From Cytophagaceae bacterium (GTDB lineage: Bacteria; Bacteroidota; Bacteroidia; Cytophagales; Spirosomataceae): 64,000 nucleotides of DNA. A program made the translations under genes and the position numbers. Shown here piece by piece: positions 45,031 to 53,054 of the stretch. Location of the stretch: NCBI GenBank assembly GCA_027486845.1, contig JAIXOL010000024.1, forward strand, positions 91,584 through 155,583, given 5' to 3'. The notes under the pieces were generated by a model, which saw nothing but the letters and a program-made list of their open reading frames with translations, had not been told where the DNA came from and ran no database searches. Every line of letters starts with the position of its first letter. Position 1 is the first letter of the stretch.

Positions 45031-45063
45031 TTAAGTGGTCGGATTTATCAGCCGACCACTTAA
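45031..45063 (+). terminator. Strong hairpin after the isomerase gene
   Basis: A perfect 12-base stem TTAAGTGGTCGG / CCGACCACTTAA with a 9-base loop. The following bases (TAAATCTTC) lack a long T-run, so it is an atypical terminator or a protein-binding palindrome. Confidence 0.6.
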
Positions 45064-45160
45064 TAAATCTTCAAGTATTACCAGCAATAATAGCCATCAG
45101 ATTCATTACTTTTACAAATAATTTAACCAAAGCTAATCTTAACCAACATATACTTAACCG

Positions 45161-47074
45161 ATGAAAAAACTTTATTCTTTTTTAGTTCTTTTATCTATTT
45201 TACTTGTCACTTTTCTTGTTTATAGGAATCATTTCAACAATGCTTTTCATTTTGATGATTCTCATACTATTGTTGATAATCTTTATATCAGAGATATAAA
45301 AAACATACCTAGTTTTTTCTCTAATGCACAGACTACCAGCACTTTACCAGCCAATCAAGCGTACCGCCCTGGACTAACTACGCTGAACGCAATAGATTTT
45401 TATTTAGCAGGTAAACCAACGCCTGAGCCATTTATGTTTCATGTAAATATCTTTTTAGGCTTTCTTATTTTAGGTATTTTGTGTTATTTTATTTTTCTAC
45501 ATTTATTACAAAATAGCCTTAAAAATAGTCAAAACACCTACTTAGCATTATTTACAACTGCTTGGTTTTTGTTACATACTGCCAATGCCGAAACTATTAA
45601 TTATATCATTGCTCGGTCTGATTCTTTTTCTACACTTACTATCGCATTGTCTTTCGTATTGTATCTTTATTTTCCTAAAAGTCATAAATTTTATCTTTAT
45701 TTTATCCCTGCTTTTCTTGGTTTTTTTGTAAAAGAATTGACCATGATGTTTATTCCGCTTTTAGCCGTTTATAAACTACTTTTTGAACAAAAACTTTCAG
45801 TAAAACAATGGTTTTCGGGCAAATTATTTACAGTTATTCAACAAGTGGCTCTCCCTTTGGGACTATCTATTGCTTTGTTCTTGTTTTCACGGACAAAGAC
45901 CCCTACTCATTGGGATTCAGGTGGAGCGAGTATGCTTCAATACCTTTTTACGCAACCTTTCGTAATGTTTCACTATGCCTATAACTTCGTTTTGCCAATC
46001 AATTTAGTTGTTGATTCCGACTGGAATATTATTCCATACAGCGACGATAGGGTTTTAGCGGGTCTTTTGTTTGTTTTGGGGCTTTTAATTGTTGCTTATA
46101 AATGCTCTTTTAATATAAAAAACAGGCCTATTACCTTTGGTATTCTTTGGTTTTTTATAGCTTTATTGCCTACTTCAAGCATTTTTTCATTTGCTGAAGT
46201 TTTAAACGACCACCGTACTTTTTTTCCTTATATTGGTTTATTTATTGCCTGCACAACATTTTTTAGAAATATTATTGTTGAGTATCATTTATTTGAAAAA
46301 ACGACTTCAAAGTGGGCAATTATTACCGTAAGTTTTATCTTTTTATCAATTCATGGTTATGGAACTCGACAACGAAATAAAGTTTGGGCTACTGAAGAAT
46401 TGCTATGGCAAGAATGTACCATCAAATCTCCAAATAATGGACGTGGTTGGATGAATTATGGACTTGCTTTAATGCAAAAAGGAGACATTAACAATGCAAT
46501 TATTTGTTTCCAACGGACTATAACCCTTTGGCCAGGATACGCCTATGGATATATCAATATGGGTATTGCTAATGGTGTGGTGGGCGATAAAATAACGGCC
46601 GAGGCTAATTTTAAAAAAGGAATTGAACTCAACCCAAATGTGCCTGAAGCCTACAACTATTATGCACAATTTTTGATAAATACAGGAAGGGTAGATGAAG
46701 CAAAACAAATACTGGAAAAAGGCTTAAGTTTAAGTCAGAATCATCAAATATTACTGGAAACAAAACGCACTTTACAAAGTAAATCAAACGATTTGTTGAC
46801 GATAAATAAGGCTAATCTAACACCTGAAAATTACCTTGATTTAAGTCTTGAATATTATAATAAAGGTGATTTTAAGCGATGTATTGATGCCGCTAATGAA
46901 GCTTTAAAACTTCGCCCTACATATGATCTTGCCTACAACAATATTTGTGCGGCTTATAATCGACTTGGGGATTTTGAAAAAGCAATTAAAATTGGTGAAA
47001 AAGGTTTAAAAATCAATCCAAACAACCAACTTTTAAAAGGAAATCTTACAGAAGCATATCAGAAGAAAAAATAA
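45161..47074 (+). CDS. GT-C-type membrane glycosyltransferase with C-terminal TPR repeats (TMTC-like)
   Basis: A 637-residue protein. The N-terminal 390 residues form about ten membrane helices; the first periplasmic loop carries FHFDDSHTIVDN, the double-Asp motif of GT-C enzymes, and the later NDHRTFFPYIGL matches the family's conserved loop. The C-terminal part (about 415-637) contains TPR repeats (GWMNYGLALMQKGDINNAII, AYGYINMGIANGVVGDKITA, AYNNICAAYNRLGDFEKAI). This is the layout of TMTC O-mannosyltransferases, which use a polyprenyl-phosphate sugar. A polyprenyl-sugar synthase-like GT2 gene lies at 52034. The carbamoyltransferase follows after 2 bases, so the two are cotranscribed. Confidence 0.82.
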   Translation: MKKLYSFLVLLSILLVTFLVYRNHFNNAFHFDDSHTIVDNLYIRDIKNIPSFFSNAQTTSTLPANQAYRPGLTTLNAIDFYLAGKPTPEPFMFHVNIFLGFLILGILCYFIFLHLLQNSLKNSQNTYLALFTTAWFLLHTANAETINYIIARSDSFSTLTIALSFVLYLYFPKSHKFYLYFIPAFLGFFVKELTMMFIPLLAVYKLLFEQKLSVKQWFSGKLFTVIQQVALPLGLSIALFLFSRTKTPTHWDSGGASMLQYLFTQPFVMFHYAYNFVLPINLVVDSDWNIIPYSDDRVLAGLLFVLGLLIVAYKCSFNIKNRPITFGILWFFIALLPTSSIFSFAEVLNDHRTFFPYIGLFIACTTFFRNIIVEYHLFEKTTSKWAIITVSFIFLSIHGYGTRQRNKVWATEELLWQECTIKSPNNGRGWMNYGLALMQKGDINNAIICFQRTITLWPGYAYGYINMGIANGVVGDKITAEANFKKGIELNPNVPEAYNYYAQFLINTGRVDEAKQILEKGLSLSQNHQILLETKRTLQSKSNDLLTINKANLTPENYLDLSLEYYNKGDFKRCIDAANEALKLRPTYDLAYNNICAAYNRLGDFEKAIKIGEKGLKINPNNQLLKGNLTEAYQKKK

Positions 47075-47076
47075 GT

Positions 47077-48798
47077 ATGAAGATTTTAGGATTTAATAGC
47101 TACGGACACGATTCGGCAGCGGCTTTAATAATCAATAGTGAAATTGCTTTTGCTGTTGAAGAAGAACGACTCAATCGAAAAAAACACGCAGGAGGATTTC
47201 CCGAAACGGCTATTCGTGCTTGTCTTGATTACGAAAACCTTACAATTGATGACCTTGATCACATAGCTTTTTTCTGGAATCCTACGATTTCTTTATCAAA
47301 AACACCTATCTACTTACTAAAATTTTGGGATAAAGTTCCGACGCTTTTAAGAGAACAACGTAGTTTTGAAGTAGAAGAAAATTTAGGAATGTTGAACTAT
47401 CTTATGGATATGTATAAACTTCCACAAAAGCTCAAAAAAACCTTTCAAGCACAAAACCCTAAGTTTAAATTTCATTTTTTAGAACATCACCTTTGCCATG
47501 CGGCAAGTGCGTTTTTCCCCTCTCCTTTTGAAGAATCTGCAATCTTGACAATTGATGGGGCGGGCGAATGGGCAACAACTTTGCTAGCCGAGGGAAAAGG
47601 AAATAATATTCGTAAAATTCAGACTGTCAATACCCCCTACTCATTAGGTGCTTTCTATCAAGCGGTTTCTATTCATTTAGGATTTAAACTCATTGAAGGG
47701 CCTGGGAAAATGATGGGTTTGGCATCTTATGGCAATCCTGATGGAAAAGTTTATGAGCAAATGAAAAAACTTTTTCGATTAAAAGAGAATGGTGGGTTTG
47801 ACTTTGATATGAGCTATTTCTCCTATCATTATACTCGAAAATCGGGCGTGAGTGAGAAGTTTACGAAACTATTTGGCGAGTCAAAAAAAGAAGGTAAAGA
47901 CTGGACAGAACATGAATTAGAAGTAGCGGCAGCCGCACAGCATATAGTCGAAGATGTGGTTATGCACATGGCAAAATATCTTAAAAAAGTAACAAAAATC
48001 AATAATTTGTGCATGGCTGGCGGGGTTGCTCTCAACAGCGTTACTAATGGTATCCTTGCCAAATCGGGTTTATTTAAAGATATTTTTATACAGCCCGCCG
48101 CAGGCGATTCAGGTACGGCGATTGGTGCCGCTTTACTGCTCAACCATCAAAACCTAAATCAGCCAAGAAAAAGGCAAGAAACGACTTTTTTAGGCCCTAA
48201 ATATGACAATACAACTTGTTTAAAAGCTATTGAAGAAGCTGGGCTTCAGTATCGAATTGCAGGAGATGAAATTTATAGTTTTTCTGCTGAGAAATTGATG
48301 CAAAATAAGATTATTGCATGGTTTCAGGGCAGAATGGAATTTGGTCCAAGAGCATTGGGAAATCGAAGTATTTTGGCAAATCCAATGGATAAAGACATGA
48401 AGGATATTCTGAATAAACGAGTCAAATTCAGAGAAGCCTTTCGCCCTTTTGCTGCTATTGTGACAGAAGAAGATTGTGGGACGTTTTTCGACCATGATTA
48501 TCCAAATCCATATATGCTGTTGGTTTACAATGTGAGAAAAAAATACCGCAGTATTCTGCCATCGTTGACACACGTTGACGGCACAGTCAGGATTCAGACA
48601 GTGAATGAAAAAGAGAATGCTCCGATGCAAAAACTTTTAAAAACTTTTGAGGTTATGAGTGGCTACCCTATTTTGATTAATACTTCATTTAATATCAAAG
48701 GTGAGCCAATCGTTTGTACGCCACAAGACGCTGTTCGTTCGTTTGCTAATGCTGATATGGATTATCTGATTTTGAATGATATTATTGTTTGGAAATGA
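47077..48798 (+). CDS. Carbamoyltransferase (NodU/CmcH/TobZ family)
   Basis: A 573-residue enzyme that moves carbamoyl from carbamoyl phosphate to a sugar or small molecule through a carbamoyl-adenylate. The Kae1-like N-terminal domain has GFNSYGHDSAAALI, FAVEEERLNRKKHAGGFPE, LEHHLCHAASAFFPSP and LTIDGAGEWATT. AGGVALNS and GDSGTAIGAALL close that half. The C-terminal YrdC-like domain contains GRMEFGPRALGNRSIL, VDGTVRIQTV and FNIKGEPIVCTPQDAV. Full length for the family. It directly follows the GT-C/TPR gene and faces the GMC/epimerase operon, suggesting carbamoylation of a glycan or secondary metabolite. Confidence 0.93.
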   Translation: MKILGFNSYGHDSAAALIINSEIAFAVEEERLNRKKHAGGFPETAIRACLDYENLTIDDLDHIAFFWNPTISLSKTPIYLLKFWDKVPTLLREQRSFEVEENLGMLNYLMDMYKLPQKLKKTFQAQNPKFKFHFLEHHLCHAASAFFPSPFEESAILTIDGAGEWATTLLAEGKGNNIRKIQTVNTPYSLGAFYQAVSIHLGFKLIEGPGKMMGLASYGNPDGKVYEQMKKLFRLKENGGFDFDMSYFSYHYTRKSGVSEKFTKLFGESKKEGKDWTEHELEVAAAAQHIVEDVVMHMAKYLKKVTKINNLCMAGGVALNSVTNGILAKSGLFKDIFIQPAAGDSGTAIGAALLLNHQNLNQPRKRQETTFLGPKYDNTTCLKAIEEAGLQYRIAGDEIYSFSAEKLMQNKIIAWFQGRMEFGPRALGNRSILANPMDKDMKDILNKRVKFREAFRPFAAIVTEEDCGTFFDHDYPNPYMLLVYNVRKKYRSILPSLTHVDGTVRIQTVNEKENAPMQKLLKTFEVMSGYPILINTSFNIKGEPIVCTPQDAVRSFANADMDYLILNDIIVWK

Positions 48799-48860
48799 TG
48801 AGCTTCGACTTCAATCAGCTACCTAAATAGCCGTAGTCTAAACACGGAATAATGCAAAGT

Positions 48861-49706
48861 TTACAACTTTATTCTCTCCAAACTTTCTTCAAATGAATGC
48901 CATTTTTGCGGCATCATTTTTTGCTCAGATGTAGTATCGATATACTTTGAGGTGAGTAAACCAGTCAGGTTGTCTTTATTGATGGGTGGTTTCGGAAATA
49001 GCTCAAAAAAAGCTAAAATAATTTTCATCAAAAAAACTGGAATTGGTAAAAAAAAGAGTTTTACTTGTAATTTTTTAGCAATTTTCAAGATAAAATCTTT
49101 GTAAAATACCTTTTCAGCATGAGCAAGATGAAAGATTCCTTTTGCTTGATTTTCTAGTAAACAAATGCTTGATTCTACTAAATCTTCCAGTAAAATTGTT
49201 TGAATAATTTGTTTTCCACCATTTAATAAAGGCACAAATTTAGTTTTTGATAACTGTGTTTGAATCCTTCCGAATAAACCTCCAGCACCCAAAACTAAGG
49301 CAGGGCGGATAATCAAATCATCTTTAAAAAATGCTTCTACCGCCAGCTTACATTTTCCATAATATGAATCCGAAACTGGATACGCCGCCGCAAAACTTGA
49401 TATGAAAACATATTGGGTCAAATTTAATCTTTTCAAGTTTTCGGCCGCAAAAATATTGATATCCATTCCATTTCGCTCTTGTTTTTCAAACTGAAAAGCT
49501 AAATGAATAAAAATATCAACGTCTTCAAATAGCTTTTTGTCTAAATCATCTTCCAAGCTATATAAGTAATAAGAAACACCTTCAGATTTATAGCTTGGGA
49601 TTGTCCTAACCAATGCTTTTATTTGATAGTTTTTTTCGACTAAAGCCTTTACAAAAGCCTTTCCAATAAAGCCATTTGCTCCAGTTATTGCAATAGTTCT
49701 AGGCAT
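48861..49706 (-). CDS. NAD-dependent epimerase/dehydratase family protein
   Basis: A 281-residue extended SDR. The dinucleotide loop is ITGANGFIGKAFVKALVE at the N-terminus; the YxxxK catalytic motif is likely YYGKCKLAVEAFF. The C-terminal region has hydrophobic helices (FFLPIPVFLMKIILAFFELF), as in many nucleoside-diphosphate-sugar epimerase relatives attached to membranes. It is the last gene of an overlapping operon (8 bases shared with the GMC gene). Substrate unknown. Confidence 0.85.
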   Translation of the reverse strand: MPRTIAITGANGFIGKAFVKALVEKNYQIKALVRTIPSYKSEGVSYYLYSLEDDLDKKLFEDVDIFIHLAFQFEKQERNGMDINIFAAENLKRLNLTQYVFISSFAAAYPVSDSYYGKCKLAVEAFFKDDLIIRPALVLGAGGLFGRIQTQLSKTKFVPLLNGGKQIIQTILLEDLVESSICLLENQAKGIFHLAHAEKVFYKDFILKIAKKLQVKLFFLPIPVFLMKIILAFFELFPKPPINKDNLTGLLTSKYIDTTSEQKMMPQKWHSFEESLERIKL

Positions 49707-51303
49707 TTTTTAATACATTTTGAGCAACTATATGAGCATTTGCCATTAAAGACAAAGTTAAACCTTTGCCTGGAAGAAACTTAAATCCAGAGCCATCAGC
49801 CACAAAAATATTTTTTGTTCCGTACAATTTCCCTTCTGGTGATAAATGAAATAATTGCTCGTTTTCGCTGAAAGGCAATGTGCCTGAATAATGAATACTT
49901 GCTCCTGCATTTGTACGTATCTTACTTAAAATCAGGCAATTAAGTTTATAGAAAGCTTTTGCGTATAATTTTTCTGTTTCAACAATTTGGTTTGCTTCGT
50001 TTTCTTCAAAAGTATAATTAGTGAATAATGTATCGCCAGTTAGCGAATTTGATTTTTGTAGCTGAATAAAATTTTGTTTTTGATATTCGGCTGGATGAAA
50101 AATGCCCGCAATAAATAAGGCAGGACTCAAAAGTTGTAGAAATTTCATACCATCTGCATAATTAATTGGCATTTGTTTCAAAATTCTAAAATTAAGCATC
50201 GACCGATAATTATAAATAGAAGCCATTGCAACTTCCGAATGGTCAGCGTTTTGATCATAAAACATGGCCAATTGCACCAAACCACAAAACTTGTCGATGT
50301 TCCGCCTACCAATGAATGGCCAATAAACCATTGGCATATACGTATAAGCATTACACAAAATTGGTAATTTATCTCTTTTTTGAAACGACCTCATCACAAT
50401 TCGGGCGGTACTAAGCGTGCTTGCCGAAAGAATTATTTTGGTAGCAAAAAACAGCTTTTTTTGATTGGTTTCAATGTGCAGACATTCTAAAACAGAATAA
50501 TTATCCTCTTCCCAAAAACGCAATGTTAACCAGCCTTTTTGATACTCAATTTTAGCTTTTTTTAGCAAATTTTGAATGGTAATTGCAGGTCGATAAGCAC
50601 TATTACCTTCGTTGGTATAAAAGTCTAAATCTTTGTATGAATATGCTTGACGGTCATCTTTATTTTCGGTTAAAAGTGCAAGGGCAGGACGACCAATATA
50701 GAGTTTTTTTTGTTTAAAATAAGTTTCCTTTTTACGATATTGTAAATACAAACTTTCAGCGACAGGATTAAGTCTTATTGAAGGCTGTAAATCAATAAAG
50801 TTATTATGACAAAAAGTACTTGCATCATCATTTTTCTCACCTGAAATTCCAATTCGACTAGCAATAATTTTATACGATTCGTTCATTAAATCTGTCGAAA
50901 GACCTACTTTTTTGAGTTCATTTGCTGAAAAAATACAACTTCCCAGCCCCCAACCATTTCCAAGCCCGCCTAAAGCCAAAGATTCCACAGGAAAAAAATT
51001 TTCAGACGCAACAGGCAAAAACCTATCTGTTAGCTCAGTCATAAACTTACGTTGAGCCATTTGTTGCGGAATATTTGGGTGCGTGTTTTCGCTCAAAACT
51101 TCAAGTTCTTTACCTAGAAAAAAATCAGCTTGTTGTTTATCATTGAATCTTTTTGTGATAAAATCAGCATATACCTCGCTTGAACTTTCGTTTTCTATGC
51201 CCACATCAAGCACCAAAACTCTCTTGCCCGACTCAGCAAGTGTTTCAGCCGTCATTGCACCCGTACAACCCGAACCCACAACGATATAATCAATTATTTC
51301 CAT
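49699..51303 (-). CDS. GMC family FAD-dependent oxidoreductase
   Basis: A 534-residue flavoenzyme. The FAD loop is YIVVGSGCTGAMTAETLAES, followed by ESLALGGLGNGWGLGSCIFS. The C-terminal GMC domain has ASIHYSGTLPF, carrying the expected active-site His, and IFVADGSGFKFLPGKGLTLS. No signal is visible, although the fold could be peripheral to the membrane. It overlaps the neighbours on both sides (8 and 10 bases), so it belongs to a five-gene operon running from 52747 to 48861. Members oxidise alcohols; the substrate may be an aglycone or sugar made by this cluster. Confidence 0.88.
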   Translation of the reverse strand: MEIIDYIVVGSGCTGAMTAETLAESGKRVLVLDVGIENESSSEVYADFITKRFNDKQQADFFLGKELEVLSENTHPNIPQQMAQRKFMTELTDRFLPVASENFFPVESLALGGLGNGWGLGSCIFSANELKKVGLSTDLMNESYKIIASRIGISGEKNDDASTFCHNNFIDLQPSIRLNPVAESLYLQYRKKETYFKQKKLYIGRPALALLTENKDDRQAYSYKDLDFYTNEGNSAYRPAITIQNLLKKAKIEYQKGWLTLRFWEEDNYSVLECLHIETNQKKLFFATKIILSASTLSTARIVMRSFQKRDKLPILCNAYTYMPMVYWPFIGRRNIDKFCGLVQLAMFYDQNADHSEVAMASIYNYRSMLNFRILKQMPINYADGMKFLQLLSPALFIAGIFHPAEYQKQNFIQLQKSNSLTGDTLFTNYTFEENEANQIVETEKLYAKAFYKLNCLILSKIRTNAGASIHYSGTLPFSENEQLFHLSPEGKLYGTKNIFVADGSGFKFLPGKGLTLSLMANAHIVAQNVLKNA

Positions 51304-51692
51304 CCCAAAAGTAGTATCAATAAAACGCCAATAATTCCTCTCAAAACTGCCACAAAACCTCTAAAAATCAATTTTATTATTGGAAATGGAACGTCTTTTT
51401 GATTCAAAAAAAACTGTACATATTGTGGTTGGGTTTCTATTAAAGCATTCATTATCAAAATTCTCTTTCTAATACCGTTTTCTGGTTTTAAAAACGCCCA
51501 AGCTCCATCTACAAATGGCAATAAAAACGGCATTTTAAGTAAATACCACAGAATATTTTCTTCTTTTTCATTCAAACTGAATTTCAGTTTTTCGATGGCA
51601 TCAGTGTATTTTGTTAGCAATACTTTATCATCAACTTTTGCACCAAGATATTGGGCAAATAATTTGGCTTCATGCTGCATCGTTTGCTTCAT
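51294..51692 (-). CDS. Small C-terminally membrane-anchored protein beside the GMC oxidoreductase
   Basis: About 132 residues (possibly starting at Met5, MQHEAKL). Mostly helical with an acidic N-terminus, a FLLPFVDGAWAFLKP centre and a C-terminal membrane segment AVLRGIIGVLLILLLGW. It overlaps the DUF2304 gene by 23 bases and the GMC gene by 10. Its place before a GMC gene suggests a partner, as with the small subunits of other flavoprotein dehydrogenases, but no family is recognised. Confidence 0.6.
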   Translation of the reverse strand: MKQTMQHEAKLFAQYLGAKVDDKVLLTKYTDAIEKLKFSLNEKEENILWYLLKMPFLLPFVDGAWAFLKPENGIRKRILIMNALIETQPQYVQFFLNQKDVPFPIIKLIFRGFVAVLRGIIGVLLILLLGWK

Positions 51693-52026
51693 CTTTTTTT
51701 AGATTTTGCTTCATCAAAGCTATTTCTTGCGTTAATTTTGTAATATCTTTTTGAAGTTTGGTATTTACGATAGACAAATGAAGTAAATAAATCAAAATGA
51801 TAAAAATGAATGATATAAAAACTAAGTTTGGGGCTTCAAATATTCCAAATGCCTTTGCCAAAACTTCTAAGCCATTTCTCCAAAAAGAAAAAACCATCAG
51901 TAAAATAGTACAGACTATCCAAGCTATCGTATATTCCTCTCGCAGTTTTCCTTTAATAATCAACCGAGCGATATAGAATAGCAAAAGGCTATTGATAAAG
52001 ATGATAATAATCTGAATTTTCTGCAT
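51670..52026 (-). CDS. DUF2304 membrane protein
   Basis: A 118-residue protein with three membrane helices: IIIIFINSLLLFYIARLII, TIAWIVCTILLMVFSFW and LVFISFIFIILIYLLH. A polar coiled-coil tail follows (LTQEIALMKQNLKKDE). This order is the DUF2304 pattern. Such genes commonly sit beside GT2 polyprenyl-phosphate-sugar synthases, as here (8-base gap to the gene upstream), and may help the product reach the membrane. Transcribed in the same five-gene operon. Confidence 0.85.
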   Translation of the reverse strand: MQKIQIIIIFINSLLLFYIARLIIKGKLREEYTIAWIVCTILLMVFSFWRNGLEVLAKAFGIFEAPNLVFISFIFIILIYLLHLSIVNTKLQKDITKLTQEIALMKQNLKKDEANDAA

Positions 52027-52033
52027 GACCGAA

Positions 52034-52747
52034 TTAATTTACTTTCCGAATATAAGAAAAAAACATAGCAATGGTTACCTTAACAATGTAGTATACTTGA
52101 GAAAAATATCGAATAGATGACTGTCCAGTTTGTCGAGGTTTCATCATCACAGGCGTTTCTGAAATCGAAAAACCTGCCTTTGCAAAAATAACTAAAGATT
52201 CTGGTTCGGGATACTCGTCAGGATAATATCGGGTGGCTAAAGCAATGGCATTTTTATCAAAAAGTCGAAAACCAGAAGTACTATCATAAATATTTTTTTG
52301 TGTAAGAATTTTGTTGATAAAGTGTAAATAAAAAATCCCAATTCTTCTCAAAGTTGAAGATTGAAAACCCTGTTTTGCGATAAATCGTGAGCCTATAATG
52401 ACATTTGAAGGATTTTCTTCATAAGCTTTTAACATTTTCAGAATCTCCAATGGTGGATGCTGACCATCACCATCCACTTGAATTGCGATTTCATAGTCAT
52501 TCTCAAAAGCGTATTTAAAACCAGTTTGCACTGCTCCGCCGATACCAATATTTACAGGTAAATCTAAAACAATTACATTAAACTGACTTACAACTTCGAC
52601 AGTTTTATCTTGTGAGCCATCATTAACAACTACAATCTCAATCCAATATTTATTTGTAAAATTAATCGTCAACAGTTCGTCCAATAACGATGCAATAGAC
52701 TTCTCTTCGTTGAAACATGGAATAATTAACAAGACTTTTATTGGCAT
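52034..52747 (-). CDS. GT2 family glycosyltransferase (polyprenyl-phosphate sugar synthase type)
   Basis: A 237-residue single-domain GT-A transferase. LLIIPCFNEEKSIASLLDEL and VVVNDGSQDKTVEV are the nucleotide-binding motifs, VDGDGQHPP the metal-binding DxD equivalent, and STSGFRLFDKNA the acceptor region. The compact length without membrane helices is that of dolichyl-phosphate mannose synthase relatives. It is first in the operon and with DUF2304 could make the lipid-linked donor for the GT-C enzyme at 45161 (inference). Confidence 0.88.
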   Translation of the reverse strand: MPIKVLLIIPCFNEEKSIASLLDELLTINFTNKYWIEIVVVNDGSQDKTVEVVSQFNVIVLDLPVNIGIGGAVQTGFKYAFENDYEIAIQVDGDGQHPPLEILKMLKAYEENPSNVIIGSRFIAKQGFQSSTLRRIGIFYLHFINKILTQKNIYDSTSGFRLFDKNAIALATRYYPDEYPEPESLVIFAKAGFSISETPVMMKPRQTGQSSIRYFSQVYYIVKVTIAMFFSYIRKVN

Positions 52748-53054
52748 TGAAAAATTGATGGCTTTTTTTATATGAAATAATTTCGATGCAAAGTGAATTA
52801 TTTTTTCATTTTTTGCAATAAAACAAAAATAAAATAAACTTAATATACCACTTGATGATTAAAAGCTAAACCTTTAGGAAAAAATGTATTTCGTAAACCC
52901 TAGTATCAATTGCAACTTTTGGGTTAAAAACTTAAACCTGGCTTAAAAACAAGAAAATTACATTTAAAAAAAGAATTCATGGTTTAATTCAAAAATTTAT
53001 TGGCTTTTTTCAGTTAAAAAGCATTAATTTGTGTATGACCTTTAAAAGTATTTA
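52748..53054. promoter_or_regulatory. Divergent promoter region
   Basis: About 300 AT-rich bases between the GT2 operon and the ATP-grasp gene. A minus-strand TATTTTTG at 52824-52831 matches TAnnTTTG, 77 bases before the GT2 ATG. On the plus side TTAATTTG (near 53025) is a weaker match. No coding frame or palindrome was seen. Confidence 0.4.
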
